Counted from the first letter of the stretch, positions 43,513 through 52,725 are shown. The stretch is DNA of 64,000 nt from Deltaproteobacteria bacterium (GCA_030272815.1 JAJSZT010000013.1:1-64000); one strand, 5' to 3'. The notes: generated by a model not told the origin, from the letters alone. Translations and numbers: made by a program.

Positions 43513-43808
43513 TTGCATATATATTGCTTTTCGCTTAATATTTTCAGTAAAAATATTCAAATGCAAAATGGTGTTGAAATATGAGTTTAGAAGAATTCTG
43601 TTAAAATTGATACCATAATCAATATTAAAAATAAAGCGGTATTTAGGAGCCGAGTATAGATAAGTTGTACAGATTGCGCCGTAATTTTGTTTGTTCTCAA
43701 GGCGCGTTAAGGCGCGCATAACGAGTTATGTGAGCCTTGACGGAACACAGAAAACAAGCAAAAGGACAAGCAAGATGTATAGATTATTTTTACTTGACGA
43801 CTTAGTGC
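43513..43808. other. Intergenic stretch, possibly another decayed inverted-repeat element
   Basis: No gene is seen. Sequence around 43634-43670 (GTATAGATAAGTTGTACAG) has a loose inverted match near 43755-43790 (GTATAGATTATT), and the middle has GGCGCG palindromes like those in other elements of this window. Support is weak. Confidence 0.3.
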
Positions 43809-43823
43809 TTGGAGATAGCTAAA

Positions 43824-44528
43824 ATGAGGAAACCTGATTCAGCGAGAAGGATTAAGTCAGAAATTAATGATAGCTGTCAGCCTGCCTCAAGTTTTTTTGT
43901 CGAGAATATAAAATTACTTGCAAAAAAAATGTTTGATGGCGCAAATGGCAGCCACGACTGGGATCATACTATGCGGGTATGTATGTTAAGCAAGCATATT
44001 GGAGCAGCAGAAGGATCTGACATGGATGTATTGCTTATTGCAACCTATTTGCATGATATTGGAAGATGTTTTCAGGATGCATCCGCTGGCGCAGTTTGCC
44101 ATGCTGAAAAAGGCGCGCAGATAGCATGGCCTATTATAAAGGATCTTCCCCTTTCAGAAAGCCGGAAGGAAAATGTTATTCATTGTATAAGATCCCATAG
44201 GTTCCGTGGAAATCATGCGCCAAAGACAGTGGAGGCAAAAGTTTTATTTGATGCAGACAAGCTTGATGCAATTGGCGCTGTTGGGGTGGCAAGAGCATTT
44301 CTATTTGCCGGCGAAGTTGGCGCAAGGCTTCATAGCCCTGAGATTAGTATAGAAGATTCCAGACCTTACTCAAAGAATGATACTGGTTACAGAGAATTTA
44401 TGGTAAAACTTTCCAGAATTAAGGACAGAATCCAAACAAAAGAAGGACGGAAAATGGCAGAAGAGCGCCATGATTTCATGGAGCGTTTTTTTAAACGGTT
44501 TTTAGAGGAATACGAAGGGAAGAGGTAG
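43824..44528 (+). CDS. HD-domain phosphohydrolase
   Basis: A 234-residue protein. The ATG at 43824 has GGAG nine bases upstream; a TTG at 43809 is the alternative. The HD metal-binding pattern is visible: HDWDHTMRV (about 44-52), then YLHDIGR (the HD doublet), then SHRFRG and DADKLDAIGAVG (catalytic Asp). Such proteins hydrolyse phosphodiester or phosphate bonds of nucleotides. The nearest family is the YedJ-like small HD hydrolases. The purH-type gene follows after five bases, so a nucleotide-related role is plausible. Confidence 0.85.
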   Translation: MRKPDSARRIKSEINDSCQPASSFFVENIKLLAKKMFDGANGSHDWDHTMRVCMLSKHIGAAEGSDMDVLLIATYLHDIGRCFQDASAGAVCHAEKGAQIAWPIIKDLPLSESRKENVIHCIRSHRFRGNHAPKTVEAKVLFDADKLDAIGAVGVARAFLFAGEVGARLHSPEISIEDSRPYSKNDTGYREFMVKLSRIKDRIQTKEGRKMAEERHDFMERFFKRFLEEYEGKR

Positions 44529-44533
44529 TTACT

Positions 44534-45205
44534 ATGAGCATTAATGTTGTTGAAAGGATTGATGAGTATGTAAAGGTAAGGCATTTGCTTGTAAGTGTAT
44601 CAGACAAACATGGGCTTGATAAATTAATACCTCAGCTTCTTGAGATCAATCCCGATGCAAAAATTTTTTCCACAGGCGGTACGTTCAGCAAAATAAAGGA
44701 GATACTCGGGGAGAAAGCTTCGTCATGCCTGACCCAGGTTTCTGATTATACAGGCCAGCCGGAAACCCAGGGAGGGCTTGTTAAAACACTGGATTTTAAG
44801 ATATATCTGGGACTGCTTACTGAGACTTATAATGATGCCCACAAAGAGGACTTAAACAGGACCGGTTCTGTGCCTATTGATATGGTTATTTGCAATCTGT
44901 ATCCTTTTAAAGAGACTATTGCAAAACAAGGAGTAACAGTTGAGCAGGCCAGGGGTAATATTGATATAGGCGGTCCCTGTATGATAAGGGCATCAGCAAA
45001 GAATTTTTTGCGGGTCGCATCTGTTGTTGATCCATTGGATTATGAAAAAATCATCTCTGAAATGAAGGCAAATGACGGTAAGACCTCTCTTGATCTTCGT
45101 TTTAATCTGGCGCAAAAGGCTTTTGCGCACACGGCAGTTTATGACCGCACTATTGCAGATTTTTTTGGTTCTAAATCATCTAACGATGTATCAAGTTGTT
45201 ATTAG
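44534..45205 (+). CDS. IMP cyclohydrolase (N-terminal half of a split PurH)
   Basis: A 223-residue protein corresponding to the MGS-like IMP cyclohydrolase domain that normally begins PurH. VSVSDKHGLDKLIPQL, FSTGGTFSKI, TGQPETQGGLVKTL and DMVICNLYPFKETI are family blocks, and GNIDIGGPCMIRASAKNF holds the nucleotide site. It closes formyl-AICAR to IMP, the last step of purine synthesis. The transformylase follows as a separate gene 19 bases downstream. GAGG precedes the start. Confidence 0.88.
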   Translation: MSINVVERIDEYVKVRHLLVSVSDKHGLDKLIPQLLEINPDAKIFSTGGTFSKIKEILGEKASSCLTQVSDYTGQPETQGGLVKTLDFKIYLGLLTETYNDAHKEDLNRTGSVPIDMVICNLYPFKETIAKQGVTVEQARGNIDIGGPCMIRASAKNFLRVASVVDPLDYEKIISEMKANDGKTSLDLRFNLAQKAFAHTAVYDRTIADFFGSKSSNDVSSCY

Positions 45206-45224
45206 GATTTAAAGGAGATAAAAT

Positions 45225-46475
45225 ATGGCTGAAGATCTGAAAAAAATGTACAAGACAATCATGGATGACCATTTTACGCCGAATATGGAAATCAGCTTTA
45301 CGGACAAGGATAAAAGGCAGACTCTTTTTTATGAAAAAGTTACCTGGACTATAGATAATGTTGAAAAAGGCTTAAGATACGGTGAAAATCCAGGACAGGA
45401 GGCTGCTCTTTACAAACTTGTTAATGGAAACCTGATTCTTGGAGAAACAAAAATCATACAGCCGGGCCGGTATCTGGCATCAGACATTGAGCTTTTGCAG
45501 TCAGGCAAGCATCCCGGCAAGACAAATTTAACTGATGCCGACAATTCCCTTAATATTTTGAGATATTTTAAAGACAAGCCTACCGTGGTAATTGTAAAGC
45601 ACAACAATCCATGCGGGGCAGCCCAGTCTGATACACTTGAGGATGCCTATATTAAGGCGAACATGGCAGACAGAATCGCTGCCTTTGGAGGTTGTATCAC
45701 TGTAAACAGAGCTGTTGATAAAGCAACGGCAGAAACAATTAACAGACAGTATGCCGAAGTCGTAGTTGCCCCTGATTTTGAAGAAGGGGTTATGGATATT
45801 TTTGCAAAGAAAAAAAATCTCAGAGTTATAAGGATAGGCAATATAGACAGATTGACAGATTTTGTCGGGCAGAGATTTGTAGAATTCAAGAGCCTGATTG
45901 ATGGAGGTATTGTCGCCCAGTGGTCTTTTGTACCTGCTGCCCGGTCGAAAGATGATCTTAATACAGCCGAGTGTGAATACAAAGGGAAGAATTACAAAAT
46001 TAACCGGGAGCCAACTGAGAAAGAATATAATGATATACTGTTTGGATGGCTGGTTGAGTCAGGAGTTACATCAAACTCTGTTATTTATGTAAAAGACCTG
46101 GTTACAGTTGGTATTGGCACAGGCGAACAGGACAGGGTAGGGGTTGCCGAGATAGCACGGGATAAAGCATATCGAAAGCTTGCTGACCGTTATTGCTTTG
46201 AGATGGATCAAATTCCTTATAATGAATTAAAAGATAAAGATAAAAAGCAAGAGATTGACAGCAGAGTTGCAAGTGAAAATGGCGGACTGATCGGTTCTGT
46301 AATGGTTAGTGATGCATTTTTTCCATTCAGGGATGGTGTTGATGTGGGGCTAAATGAAGGTGTTTCTGCAGTGATTCAGCCGGGCGGGTCAAACAATGAT
46401 TATCAGTCAATCGAGGCCTGCAACGAGGCAGATGCCACTATGGTTTATACCGGGCAGAGGAGTTTCAAGCATTAA
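45225..46475 (+). CDS. AICAR formyltransferase (C-terminal half of a split PurH)
   Basis: A 416-residue AICARFT-domain protein with AAGGAG before its ATG. VIVKHNNPCGAA (about 126-137) carries the catalytic Lys-His pair. RYGENPGQEAALY, AFGGCITVNRAVDK and VIQPGGSNNDYQSIEACNEADATMVYTGQRSFKH are other conserved blocks. It formylates AICAR with 10-formyl-tetrahydrofolate. In most bacteria this is fused to the cyclohydrolase in one protein of about 520 residues. Here the two are separate and adjacent, and the transformylase is larger than the usual domain. Confidence 0.9.
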   Translation: MAEDLKKMYKTIMDDHFTPNMEISFTDKDKRQTLFYEKVTWTIDNVEKGLRYGENPGQEAALYKLVNGNLILGETKIIQPGRYLASDIELLQSGKHPGKTNLTDADNSLNILRYFKDKPTVVIVKHNNPCGAAQSDTLEDAYIKANMADRIAAFGGCITVNRAVDKATAETINRQYAEVVVAPDFEEGVMDIFAKKKNLRVIRIGNIDRLTDFVGQRFVEFKSLIDGGIVAQWSFVPAARSKDDLNTAECEYKGKNYKINREPTEKEYNDILFGWLVESGVTSNSVIYVKDLVTVGIGTGEQDRVGVAEIARDKAYRKLADRYCFEMDQIPYNELKDKDKKQEIDSRVASENGGLIGSVMVSDAFFPFRDGVDVGLNEGVSAVIQPGGSNNDYQSIEACNEADATMVYTGQRSFKH

Positions 46476-46972
46476 CCCGTATTTACTCATGACATCGCTT
46501 GCCTGATCTAACAGTCTTCTTACTTTTTCATGAAAAATAAACCGCTGTATGAATAGGCACAATATATTGAAGAATAGATTATTAGTTGTACTATTCAGAT
46601 TGATATTTAGAGTTTTAATTCAAAAGACTAATCGGGTAAGGGGAAGTTTTTCTCTCCCCCTCCCCACAACACCACGGCTTGCGGGTCCGCACCGGGCGTT
46701 TCACAAAGCTTATCGGGCCGTAGCCGGATAATAAATTTTGGGTCGGGCGGTTCAATGACGTGCCCCATGCTCACTCCTCCGGTCGGATTCTTCAGGGGGT
46801 TTATTTGGGGTCACCTTGATTATTTTATTTAGTTTTTTATAAATCCTCTTGATTCTACAAAGGAAAGGGTTAGGTTATTTGAGAAAATGGTCAAGTGTAC
46901 GGTTGACCCTTATTTGATCCCTTCGGCCTTTGCACTGGTGACCGGCGCTTATGCAAATAAGGAAATTATGAA
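46476..46972. other. Non-coding region with probable mobile-element remnant
   Basis: No gene is supported. Bases about 46600-46745 contain AAAAGACTAATCGGGTAAGG, a CCCC-rich stretch and CTTGCGGGTCCGCACCGGGC. Their GC-rich structured look recalls sequence found next to group II intron or retroelement genes, but no reverse transcriptase is present and I cannot confirm this. Confidence 0.3.
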
Positions 46973-47278
46973 ATGATAAACGTAATTGCATCAATACACA
47001 TTAAAGAAGGTCGATTGTCAGAATTTATTGAGATTTTCAAATCCAATATTCCAAATGTTCTTGAAGAGAAGGGATGTATAGAGTATGTGCCAACCATTGA
47101 CGTCCCTACAGGCTTACCCCCTCAGGAGTTGAATAATAATGTTGTAATAATAATCGAGAAGTGGGGTAGCTTAGAAGATTTACAGGCACATCTATCAGCA
47201 CCACATATGCTTGCATATAAAGAAAAAGTTAAGGATCTTGTTGATAAAGTGTCACTTAAAGTACTGGGAGAAGCATAA
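46973..47278 (+). CDS. Antibiotic biosynthesis monooxygenase (ABM/YgiN-like) domain protein
   Basis: A 101-residue ferredoxin-like-fold protein. INVIASIHIKEGRLSEFIEI (2-21) and VVIIIEKWGSLEDLQAHL (about 57-74), then PHMLAY, match the ABM domain. Members include quinol monooxygenases and small oxygenases without cofactors. The catalytic role of this one is unknown. It stands alone between non-coding stretches. Confidence 0.8.
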   Translation: MINVIASIHIKEGRLSEFIEIFKSNIPNVLEEKGCIEYVPTIDVPTGLPPQELNNNVVIIIEKWGSLEDLQAHLSAPHMLAYKEKVKDLVDKVSLKVLGEA

Positions 47279-47513
47279 CCATCTGCTGCTCGTGACCGCA
47301 GAAGCCGTGCCGCTTTAGATTAATTGTTGTTTTACGACAATTATACTGCCGCCGTTGAACATGGGCATGTGCTGGTCCCAAAGGAAGAAAAGAAACAATC
47401 AAGAAATTCAAAATCATAGATTCATTGTTGCCCAACATCAGCTTTGAGAAGGATGCTCATTCCGCAGCGTCCCATTCGCACCTCCATCTGGCCCAAAAGA
47501 AAGGATTAAAGCT

Positions 47514-47738
47514 ATGCAGATAGAACAACTAACCAAAGAAGTAATGAACCTAAGCCTGGAAGAAAGGGCAGAACTTGCCCAGAGACTTCTGGTCAGCTTG
47601 GACGAGGCTCCCCCATCTGAGATCGAAAGGCTATGGATGCAAGAGGCTGAACGTCGACTTAAAGAGTTCCGGGACGGTAAGGTCCAGGGTATACCAGCTG
47701 AAGATGTATTTCGCCGAGCTATTAGTGAGATATCGTGA
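47514..47738 (+). CDS. Addiction-module antitoxin component (TIGR02574-like)
   Basis: A 74-residue acidic protein. MNLSLEERAELAQRLLVSLD (about 11-30) and a tail with Glu/Arg-rich helix (RLWMQEAERRLKEFRDGKVQ), then GIPAEDVF, match the unstable antitoxin family that pairs with RelE/ParE toxins. Its stop codon overlaps the toxin start as TGATG, the usual antitoxin-first arrangement. AAAGG precedes the ATG. Confidence 0.85.
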   Translation: MQIEQLTKEVMNLSLEERAELAQRLLVSLDEAPPSEIERLWMQEAERRLKEFRDGKVQGIPAEDVFRRAISEIS

Positions 47739-48031
47739 TGACTGAATCATTTCTCCCAGAGGCCGACGAGGAGTTTCGGAAAGCCGCGCGTTATTACGAG
47801 CACGAATGTCCAGGTCTCGGTCTTACCTTTATTGCAGCAGTGCATAAGGCGATATCGTGGATCATGGAAAATCCTATGGCGGCAACTCCGGTCGGTAGTG
47901 GTATTAGAAGCAAGGTAGTCGGTCGCTTCCCGTATAGCGTATTGTATGCTGTAGAGGGAAATGTGCTTGTTATCATTGCTGTAGCACACCAGAGACGTCG
48001 TCCGGGTTACTGGAGAAGTCGGGTTGATTAA
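47738..48031 (+). CDS. RelE/ParE-superfamily toxin
   Basis: A 97-residue protein from the ATG at 47738; a GTG one codon earlier is possible. EADEEFRKAARYYE (about 8-21), GSGIRSKVVGRFPYSVLYAV and the C-terminal HQRRRPGYWRSR are typical of the fold. The basic C-terminus would provide the RNA- or gyrase-binding surface. RelE members cut mRNA on the ribosome while ParE members poison gyrase, and which applies is not decidable here. It forms a two-gene module with the antitoxin upstream. Confidence 0.85.
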   Translation: MTESFLPEADEEFRKAARYYEHECPGLGLTFIAAVHKAISWIMENPMAATPVGSGIRSKVVGRFPYSVLYAVEGNVLVIIAVAHQRRRPGYWRSRVD

Positions 48032-48129
48032 TCCTAAAAAAGACAGCTCTCAAAAACAGACTTGATCCTATTGTATGACCCTATTTTCTCTTGAGATGCT
48101 TCGATCGATTTTTTATGAAGCCGTCAATT

Positions 48130-48435
48130 TTAACTGAGATCATTTAAATACTGCTCCCATTCCATTGGAAGAAGGTGCTTTTTTTTGTTATTGCATTCCT
48201 TGCAACAAGTAACTACGTTGCCTTTTGTGCTCCTGCCTCCGCGCGATATCGGCACGATATGATCCATTGTAAGTTCTTTTGGCGGTGTTTGCTTTCCGCA
48301 GTAATGGCATATCCCTTTTGCAAGACAGCGTTTCCACCACTGTGAAGCTCTCAACTCTTTTGCTTTACTGCGTTCTCTCTTTATATCTTTATCATCAAGA
48401 TCATATGCAAATGGCTTTAAACTGTTTTTTTTCAT
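48130..48435 (-). CDS. HNH endonuclease
   Basis: A 101-residue small HNH nuclease. CHYCGKQ (about 44-50), MDHIVPISRGG (about 58-68) and NVVTCCKECNNKKK (about 73-86) form the zinc-stabilised beta-beta-alpha-metal fold, with His in DHIVP as the catalytic base. It sits six bases from a mobile element at 48441-48599, whose end supplies the AGG in front of the start. Possible origins include a homing-type or phage gene. Confidence 0.85.
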   Translation of the reverse strand: MKKNSLKPFAYDLDDKDIKRERSKAKELRASQWWKRCLAKGICHYCGKQTPPKELTMDHIVPISRGGRSTKGNVVTCCKECNNKKKHLLPMEWEQYLNDLS

Positions 48436-48440
48436 ATAAA

Positions 48441-48599
48441 CCTAAGTTGAGCGATTTTTTGCGAAGAAATGTGCCAAGGTCTTGATGCAGCAAGGTTTGC
48501 GAAAATCGGAGGCATACCAATGGATATGTCGAGACTTTTCGCAAGCCCTTGATGCGCAAGAGATTGGTGCAGGTCGAGTAAAAAATCGCTCAATTTAGG
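48441..48599. mobile_element. 159-bp MITE-like element (CCTAAATTGAGCG family), copy 2
   Basis: Inverted relative to the copy at 30299-30456. It starts CCTAAGTTGAGCGATTTTTT, ends with the inverse, and has an internal match GGCATACCAATGGATATGTC. The flanks TATAAA and TTTAAA do not form a clean duplication. It lies between the HNH gene start and the end of the ATP-grasp gene, whose stop codon falls inside the element. Confidence 0.8.
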
Positions 48600-49435
48600 T
48601 TTAAACCAAGGCTGTAAACCCATTTATTTATCTCTGACTCAAGTATTTGATAATACTTCTCAGACCCGCCCAGCCCACGTCTGCCAAAATAATAGTTTAT
48701 TTCAAGAAAAAACGGCTCTTTTATAACTGCTTCTGATGAAAAGAGAAAATCAAAACCTGCCAGATTTATTCCTGTCATTTTACAGAAATGCTTTGTTGAT
48801 TTTACTGCCGCTTCCTGCAGGTCAGGATGAGAATCAAAGTCTAAATAAGCTCCTTTTGCCAGGCTGGAGCAAAATTCTTCTGTATTTTTCTGGATACGCC
48901 AGTAGGAAATAAATTTTTGCCCTATTACAACGACTCTCAAGCTTCTGCCTTGTGAAGGAATATATTCCTGTATCAAAAAACCCACATGACCGGCACGTTC
49001 AAAATTTAAAGCATTTTGAATAGCATCTTTAAACTCTTCAGGAGAAGTTATCAAAAATACACCGTAACCCTCTCCACCCCAGTCGAACTTGAATACAAAC
49101 GGAAAATCAAAAGGAAGGTTTTCGGATTCTGCTCCATAATTATCTAAAAAAGAATCAACTCTCTCAAAGGTCACAGATTTCGGGTGTAAAACATTTGTTT
49201 CCCGGAAAAGACGAATCTGGCCTATCTTGCCGGGATACTTAAACTTTGCCTCATAATCAGGAAATATATTGGAGCAGTTTTTACTTGCCATATTGTAAAG
49301 CACTTCATTGCAACCCTGAGGCAGGATTACAGCATCGGCAGCCTTTACTGCGGCAAGATCATCAGCATCGGGCTTGCGTCCTGCGCAGATTATATATTTA
49401 TCTGCCCCAAAACAGGGATGAAATGAAACTATCAT
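48590..49435 (-). CDS. ATP-grasp (RimK-like) ligase of unknown substrate
   Basis: A 281-residue protein. FPFVFKFDWGGEGYGVFLI (about 109-127) is the ATP-grasp glycine-rich loop with its Lys, FLIQEYIPSQGRSLRVVVIG (about 152-171) is the central strand pair, and FFLEINYYFGRRGLGG (about 248-263) supplies metal-binding Glu and Asn. ATP-grasp ligases join a carboxylate to an amine or thiol via acyl-phosphate. The start overlaps the era stop (TGATG), so it is translated after era. The last few codons and stop come from the mobile element, but removing the element changes only about two residues. Confidence 0.8.
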   Translation of the reverse strand: MIVSFHPCFGADKYIICAGRKPDADDLAAVKAADAVILPQGCNEVLYNMASKNCSNIFPDYEAKFKYPGKIGQIRLFRETNVLHPKSVTFERVDSFLDNYGAESENLPFDFPFVFKFDWGGEGYGVFLITSPEEFKDAIQNALNFERAGHVGFLIQEYIPSQGRSLRVVVIGQKFISYWRIQKNTEEFCSSLAKGAYLDFDSHPDLQEAAVKSTKHFCKMTGINLAGFDFLFSSEAVIKEPFFLEINYYFGRRGLGGSEKYYQILESEINKWVYSLGLNLN

Positions 49436-50343
49436 CAGTAACCGAATCTTCTCAAAGCCTTAGTGTCTTTGCTCCAGTTTTTCTGCACCCTCACGAAAAG
49501 CTTTAAAAAAACCTTTGCGCCGACCATCCTCTGAATTTCTCTGCGAGCCTCCTCGCCTATTTTTTTAAGCTTGCTCCCGCTTTTTCCTATTATTATGCCT
49601 TTCTGAGAATCACGCTCAACATGAATGGTTGCATATATTTTAACAAGAGAACCTTTAGCGTCTTCGGAAAAAGAATCAATAGTCACAGCTATTGAGTATG
49701 GCACTTCCTCACCGGTTAAACGAAAAACCTTTTCACGAACCATCTCGGCAGCAATAAAGCGTTCCGGCATATCAGTTACGGCATCTTCAGGAAAGAATGG
49801 GGGGCCATTCGGAAGAATGCGCTCCATCGCCTTGATAAGGTCTTCCATCTGAGTTCCATGTTTTGCAGAAACGGGTATAACAGCCTCAAAAGGGTAAGCT
49901 TTTATCCATTTATCTATGATGATAAGAAGTTCGGGTTTTTTTATTAGATCTATCTTGTTAAGGACAAGAATAACCGGTCTTTTCTGTTTTCCAAGTCGTT
50001 TTATCAGAAGTTTTTCAGACTCAGGATCAGGATTTGTTACGTCTAAAACAACTAAAATCAGATCAACATCAGCCAGGGCTGAAAGTGCGACATCAACTAT
50101 TCTAATGTTTAATGGACCTTTTGCCCTGTGGACTCCGGGTGTATCAATAAAAACTATCTGAGAGGAAGGTCTGTGCACTATCCCGATTATACGATTGCGT
50201 GTGGTCTGTGGCTTTTTGGAAGTAATTGAAATTTTCTCGCCGATCATCCTGTTTAAAAGAGTGGATTTCCCGACATTGGGAGCACCGGCAATGGCTACAA
50301 ATCCTGATTTAAAGTCAGCGTACCTGTTATTTGTTTTCTTCAA
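49435..50343 (-). CDS. era: GTPase Era
   Basis: A 302-residue essential GTPase that helps 30S ribosome assembly by binding the 16S rRNA 3' end. G1 is GAPNVGKST (about 20-28), G3 is DTPG (about 68-71) and G4 is NKID (about 130-133). The C-terminal KH domain includes IIIGKSGSKLKKIGEEARR (about 250-268). It follows engB after 15 bases and couples to the ATP-grasp gene. Confidence 0.95.
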   Translation of the reverse strand: MKKTNNRYADFKSGFVAIAGAPNVGKSTLLNRMIGEKISITSKKPQTTRNRIIGIVHRPSSQIVFIDTPGVHRAKGPLNIRIVDVALSALADVDLILVVLDVTNPDPESEKLLIKRLGKQKRPVILVLNKIDLIKKPELLIIIDKWIKAYPFEAVIPVSAKHGTQMEDLIKAMERILPNGPPFFPEDAVTDMPERFIAAEMVREKVFRLTGEEVPYSIAVTIDSFSEDAKGSLVKIYATIHVERDSQKGIIIGKSGSKLKKIGEEARREIQRMVGAKVFLKLFVRVQKNWSKDTKALRRFGY

Positions 50344-50358
50344 AGGTCTTCCTGTAAC

Positions 50359-50943
50359 CTAAAGGTTTAATAACTTTTCTACAGCATCCCACACATTCTC
50401 TTTTCCCTGACGTAATTTTGCAGAAAACAGTATCAAGTCATTTTTATCAACAGACAGGGCTTTGGATATTGAAAGATGCTGCTTTATCTGTTTTGTTTTT
50501 GACAGTTTGTCAGCTTTCGTCAGTATAAGGACAGCCGGAATATTATAATGGTAAAGCCAGTCTATAAGATCCAATTCATACTTACCGGGCATACGCCGTA
50601 TATCCATAATTAATACAATCCCTTTTAAAGTTTTTCTATAAGTAAGATATGTCTCAATCATGGGGCCCCAGTTTTTCTGTATAGACGCTGGAACCTTTGC
50701 GTATCCGTACCCGGGAAGATCTACAAACGAAAATTTCTCATTTATAAGAAAAAAGTTGACAAGCTGAGTACGCCCTGGTGTTGAACTTGTCTTAACCAGA
50801 CGCTTCCGGTTTAAAAGTGTATTAATAAGAGAAGATTTACCCACATTGGAACGTCCTGCAAAAGCTATTTCAGGTAAGACTGCCGGAGGATACTGAGACG
50901 GCTTAACAGCGCTTGTAATAAATTCAGCGGATTTTATTTTCAT
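50359..50943 (-). CDS. engB: Ribosome biogenesis GTP-binding protein EngB/YsxC
   Basis: A 194-residue GTPase for 50S assembly. FAGRSNVGKSSLINTLL (about 29-45) is G1, STPGRT (about 56-61) is G2, DLPGYGYAKV (about 75-84) is G3 and TKADK is G4. It lies directly upstream of era in the same direction. A small palindromic repeat precedes it. Confidence 0.95.
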   Translation of the reverse strand: MKIKSAEFITSAVKPSQYPPAVLPEIAFAGRSNVGKSSLINTLLNRKRLVKTSSTPGRTQLVNFFLINEKFSFVDLPGYGYAKVPASIQKNWGPMIETYLTYRKTLKGIVLIMDIRRMPGKYELDLIDWLYHYNIPAVLILTKADKLSKTKQIKQHLSISKALSVDKNDLILFSAKLRQGKENVWDAVEKLLNL

Positions 50944-50946
50944 TTA

Positions 50947-51036
50947 ACTTAGCCGTTTACGGTTAACAGTTTACAGTTAACGGTTGATCAAAAAATAAAA
51001 CTGTTAACTGTAAACCGACAACCGTCAACCGTTAGC
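50947..51036. repeat. Inverted-repeat cluster
   Basis: TACGGTTAACAGTTTACAGT and, 25 bases on, its approximate inverse AAACTGTTAACTGTAAACCG, with outer arms TTAGCCGTT and CGTCAACCGTTAG. It is non-coding, sits between hisG and engB, and could act as a terminator-like stem. Confidence 0.55.
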
Positions 51037-51098
51037 AATTTACTAACAATGTCTTTTTTAAGTGTTCTTAAATACAGCCTTCAGCCTATCCACCTAAA

Positions 51099-51974
51099 TT
51101 ACACTACCTTATTAAGTGGATACTCAATTATACCTTCAGCGCCATTTTTAAGGAGGTTGGGGATTAACTCCCTAACAACATTGGAGTCTACAACTGTTTC
51201 TACTGAAAACCATTTTGACTGATAAAGGGGTGCTACTGTTGGGGCATTCAGGCTTGGGAGCAGAGATACAATATTTTCAATTTTTGATTCAGGCACATTC
51301 ATTTTAAGCCCAACCAGTTTTTCACCTAAAAGGGCTCCTTTGAGTAAAAGAGCTATCTGTTCTATCTTTTCTCTTTTAAAAGCATCCTCCCATGCATCGT
51401 GATTTGTGATAAGCTGAGTATTTGTTTTCATCAGTTCCTTTATAATACGGAGTCCATGCGCCTTTATTGTGCTTTCAGTCTCAGTAACCTCAACGATGGC
51501 ATCTGCAAGACCGGAAACAACCTTTGCCTCTGTTGCGCCCCATGAAAATTCAATTGCGACATCAATACCCTTTTCAGCAAAGTATCTTTTCGTAAATTCA
51601 ACCAGCTCTGTTGCCACTTTTTTCCCATGAAGATCTTCAGGTTTATTAATCGGCGAGTCATACGGAACAGCCAGTACCCATCTTGCAGGACGCGCACTTA
51701 CCTTGGAATAAACAAGATCAGCAACAACACGAACATCAGAGCTGTTTTCAGCAATCCAGTCCTTTCCGGTCAGACCTGCGTCAAGAGTTCCGTTTTCAAC
51801 ATAACGCGACATCTCCTGAGCCCTGCAAATCGCACATTCAATCGAGCCGTCGTTAATTTCAGGGAAATAGCTTCTTCCATTAACATTTATCTTCCACCCC
51901 GACCGCTTGAAAAGTGCTATTGTAGCATTTTGCAGGCTGCCCTTGGGAATGCCCAGTTTTAACTTTCTACTCAT
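51099..51974 (-). CDS. hisG: ATP phosphoribosyltransferase, long form
   Basis: A 291-residue HisG_L, which joins ATP and PRPP in the first committed step of histidine synthesis. [16 protein letters not shown] (about 7-22), [13 protein letters not shown] and the PRPP site [21 protein letters not shown] (about 153-173) are visible. The last 80 residues form the regulatory domain ([18 protein letters not shown]) that senses histidine. The start overlaps the hisI stop by four bases. Confidence 0.94.
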   Translation of the reverse strand: MSRKLKLGIPKGSLQNATIALFKRSGWKINVNGRSYFPEINDGSIECAICRAQEMSRYVENGTLDAGLTGKDWIAENSSDVRVVADLVYSKVSARPARWVLAVPYDSPINKPEDLHGKKVATELVEFTKRYFAEKGIDVAIEFSWGATEAKVVSGLADAIVEVTETESTIKAHGLRIIKELMKTNTQLITNHDAWEDAFKREKIEQIALLLKGALLGEKLVGLKMNVPESKIENIVSLLPSLNAPTVAPLYQSKWFSVETVVDSNVVRELIPNLLKNGAEGIIEYPLNKVV

Positions 51975-52351
51975 TTCTTATATACCTCCTCAGGATCAAA
52001 CAAAGGCTTTCCAATAATTTTTATTGATCCATCTTCTTCAACTCTTTTATAAAAACAGCTTTTATGACCCGTGTGGCAGGCAGCACCTCCGACCTGTTCA
52101 ACCTTCAAAAGAACTGTATCATCATCACAATCTATTCTTACTTCTTTAACTATCTGCATATTTCCTGAAGTTTTTCCCTTGATCCAGAGTTCATTCCTTG
52201 TACGGCTGTAAAAAGTGGCCTTGCCTGTTGAGAGGGTTGTCTCCCAGGCTTCTTGATTCATAAAAGCCAGCATTAATACTTCCCCTGTTTTATACTCCTG
52301 GACTATAGCGGGAACAAGGCCTCTGTTTTTATTAAAATCGAGTCTGATCAT
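51971..52351 (-). CDS. hisI: Phosphoribosyl-AMP cyclohydrolase
   Basis: A 126-residue HisI that opens the purine ring in step three of histidine synthesis. The metal-binding [19 protein letters not shown]-like stretch is present ([20 protein letters not shown], about 74-93), followed by HTGHKSCFY with the zinc Cys/His. It overlaps hisG (ATGA). The HisE (PRA-PH) domain is absent, as in other separate HisI proteins. Confidence 0.94.
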   Translation of the reverse strand: MIRLDFNKNRGLVPAIVQEYKTGEVLMLAFMNQEAWETTLSTGKATFYSRTRNELWIKGKTSGNMQIVKEVRIDCDDDTVLLKVEQVGGAACHTGHKSCFYKRVEEDGSIKIIGKPLFDPEEVYKK

Positions 52352-52482
52352 GGGTATAAGCCTCGTGAAATTCTTTATCTAAAAATCTATAGATTAAAAA
52401 ACTTGATTAACTAACTATATTATGTAATAAAGTCAAATTCTTTTTTATGTTAACGGATTCTTGAAAACTGATTGGATATTTG

Positions 52483-52681
52483 GTAAGCGTTCACGGAACA
52501 TTGAAATTAGAAATTGGGCCATCATGCTTTTGTACTGTTGATGAACGCATTCAATTTTGGGTTGTAATTTCTACTATGCTGTTGGATGATTGTATTATCT
52601 GATAGCCCACGGTGTTCTGAACCTTTCATCTCTCCCTAATTTCTACTTTCCAATTTCAAGTTTCAAGCCGTGAACGGCTAC
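52483..52681. mobile_element. 199-bp MITE-like element (GTAGCCGT family), copy 2
   Basis: An inverted copy of 24263-24490. It begins GTAAGCGTTCACGGAACATTG and ends, inverted, with GTAGCCGTTCACGGCTTGAAA. About 30 bases shorter than copy 1 in the middle. It fills most of the gap between hisI and the PBP1A gene. Confidence 0.75.
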
Positions 52682-52725
52682 GATATTTGATAATATATAA
52701 TATATGGAATTCGGAATTTTGTAAT

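Noticed and set aside
43444-43719. A 91-codon minus-strand frame upstream of the rubredoxin-like gene
   Set aside because: It runs through the partial element and AT-rich spacer with no conserved features.
46549-46731. A 60-codon frame after the transformylase gene
   Set aside because: It reads GC-rich structured sequence that looks like a mobile-element remnant; no homology or ribosome site is visible.
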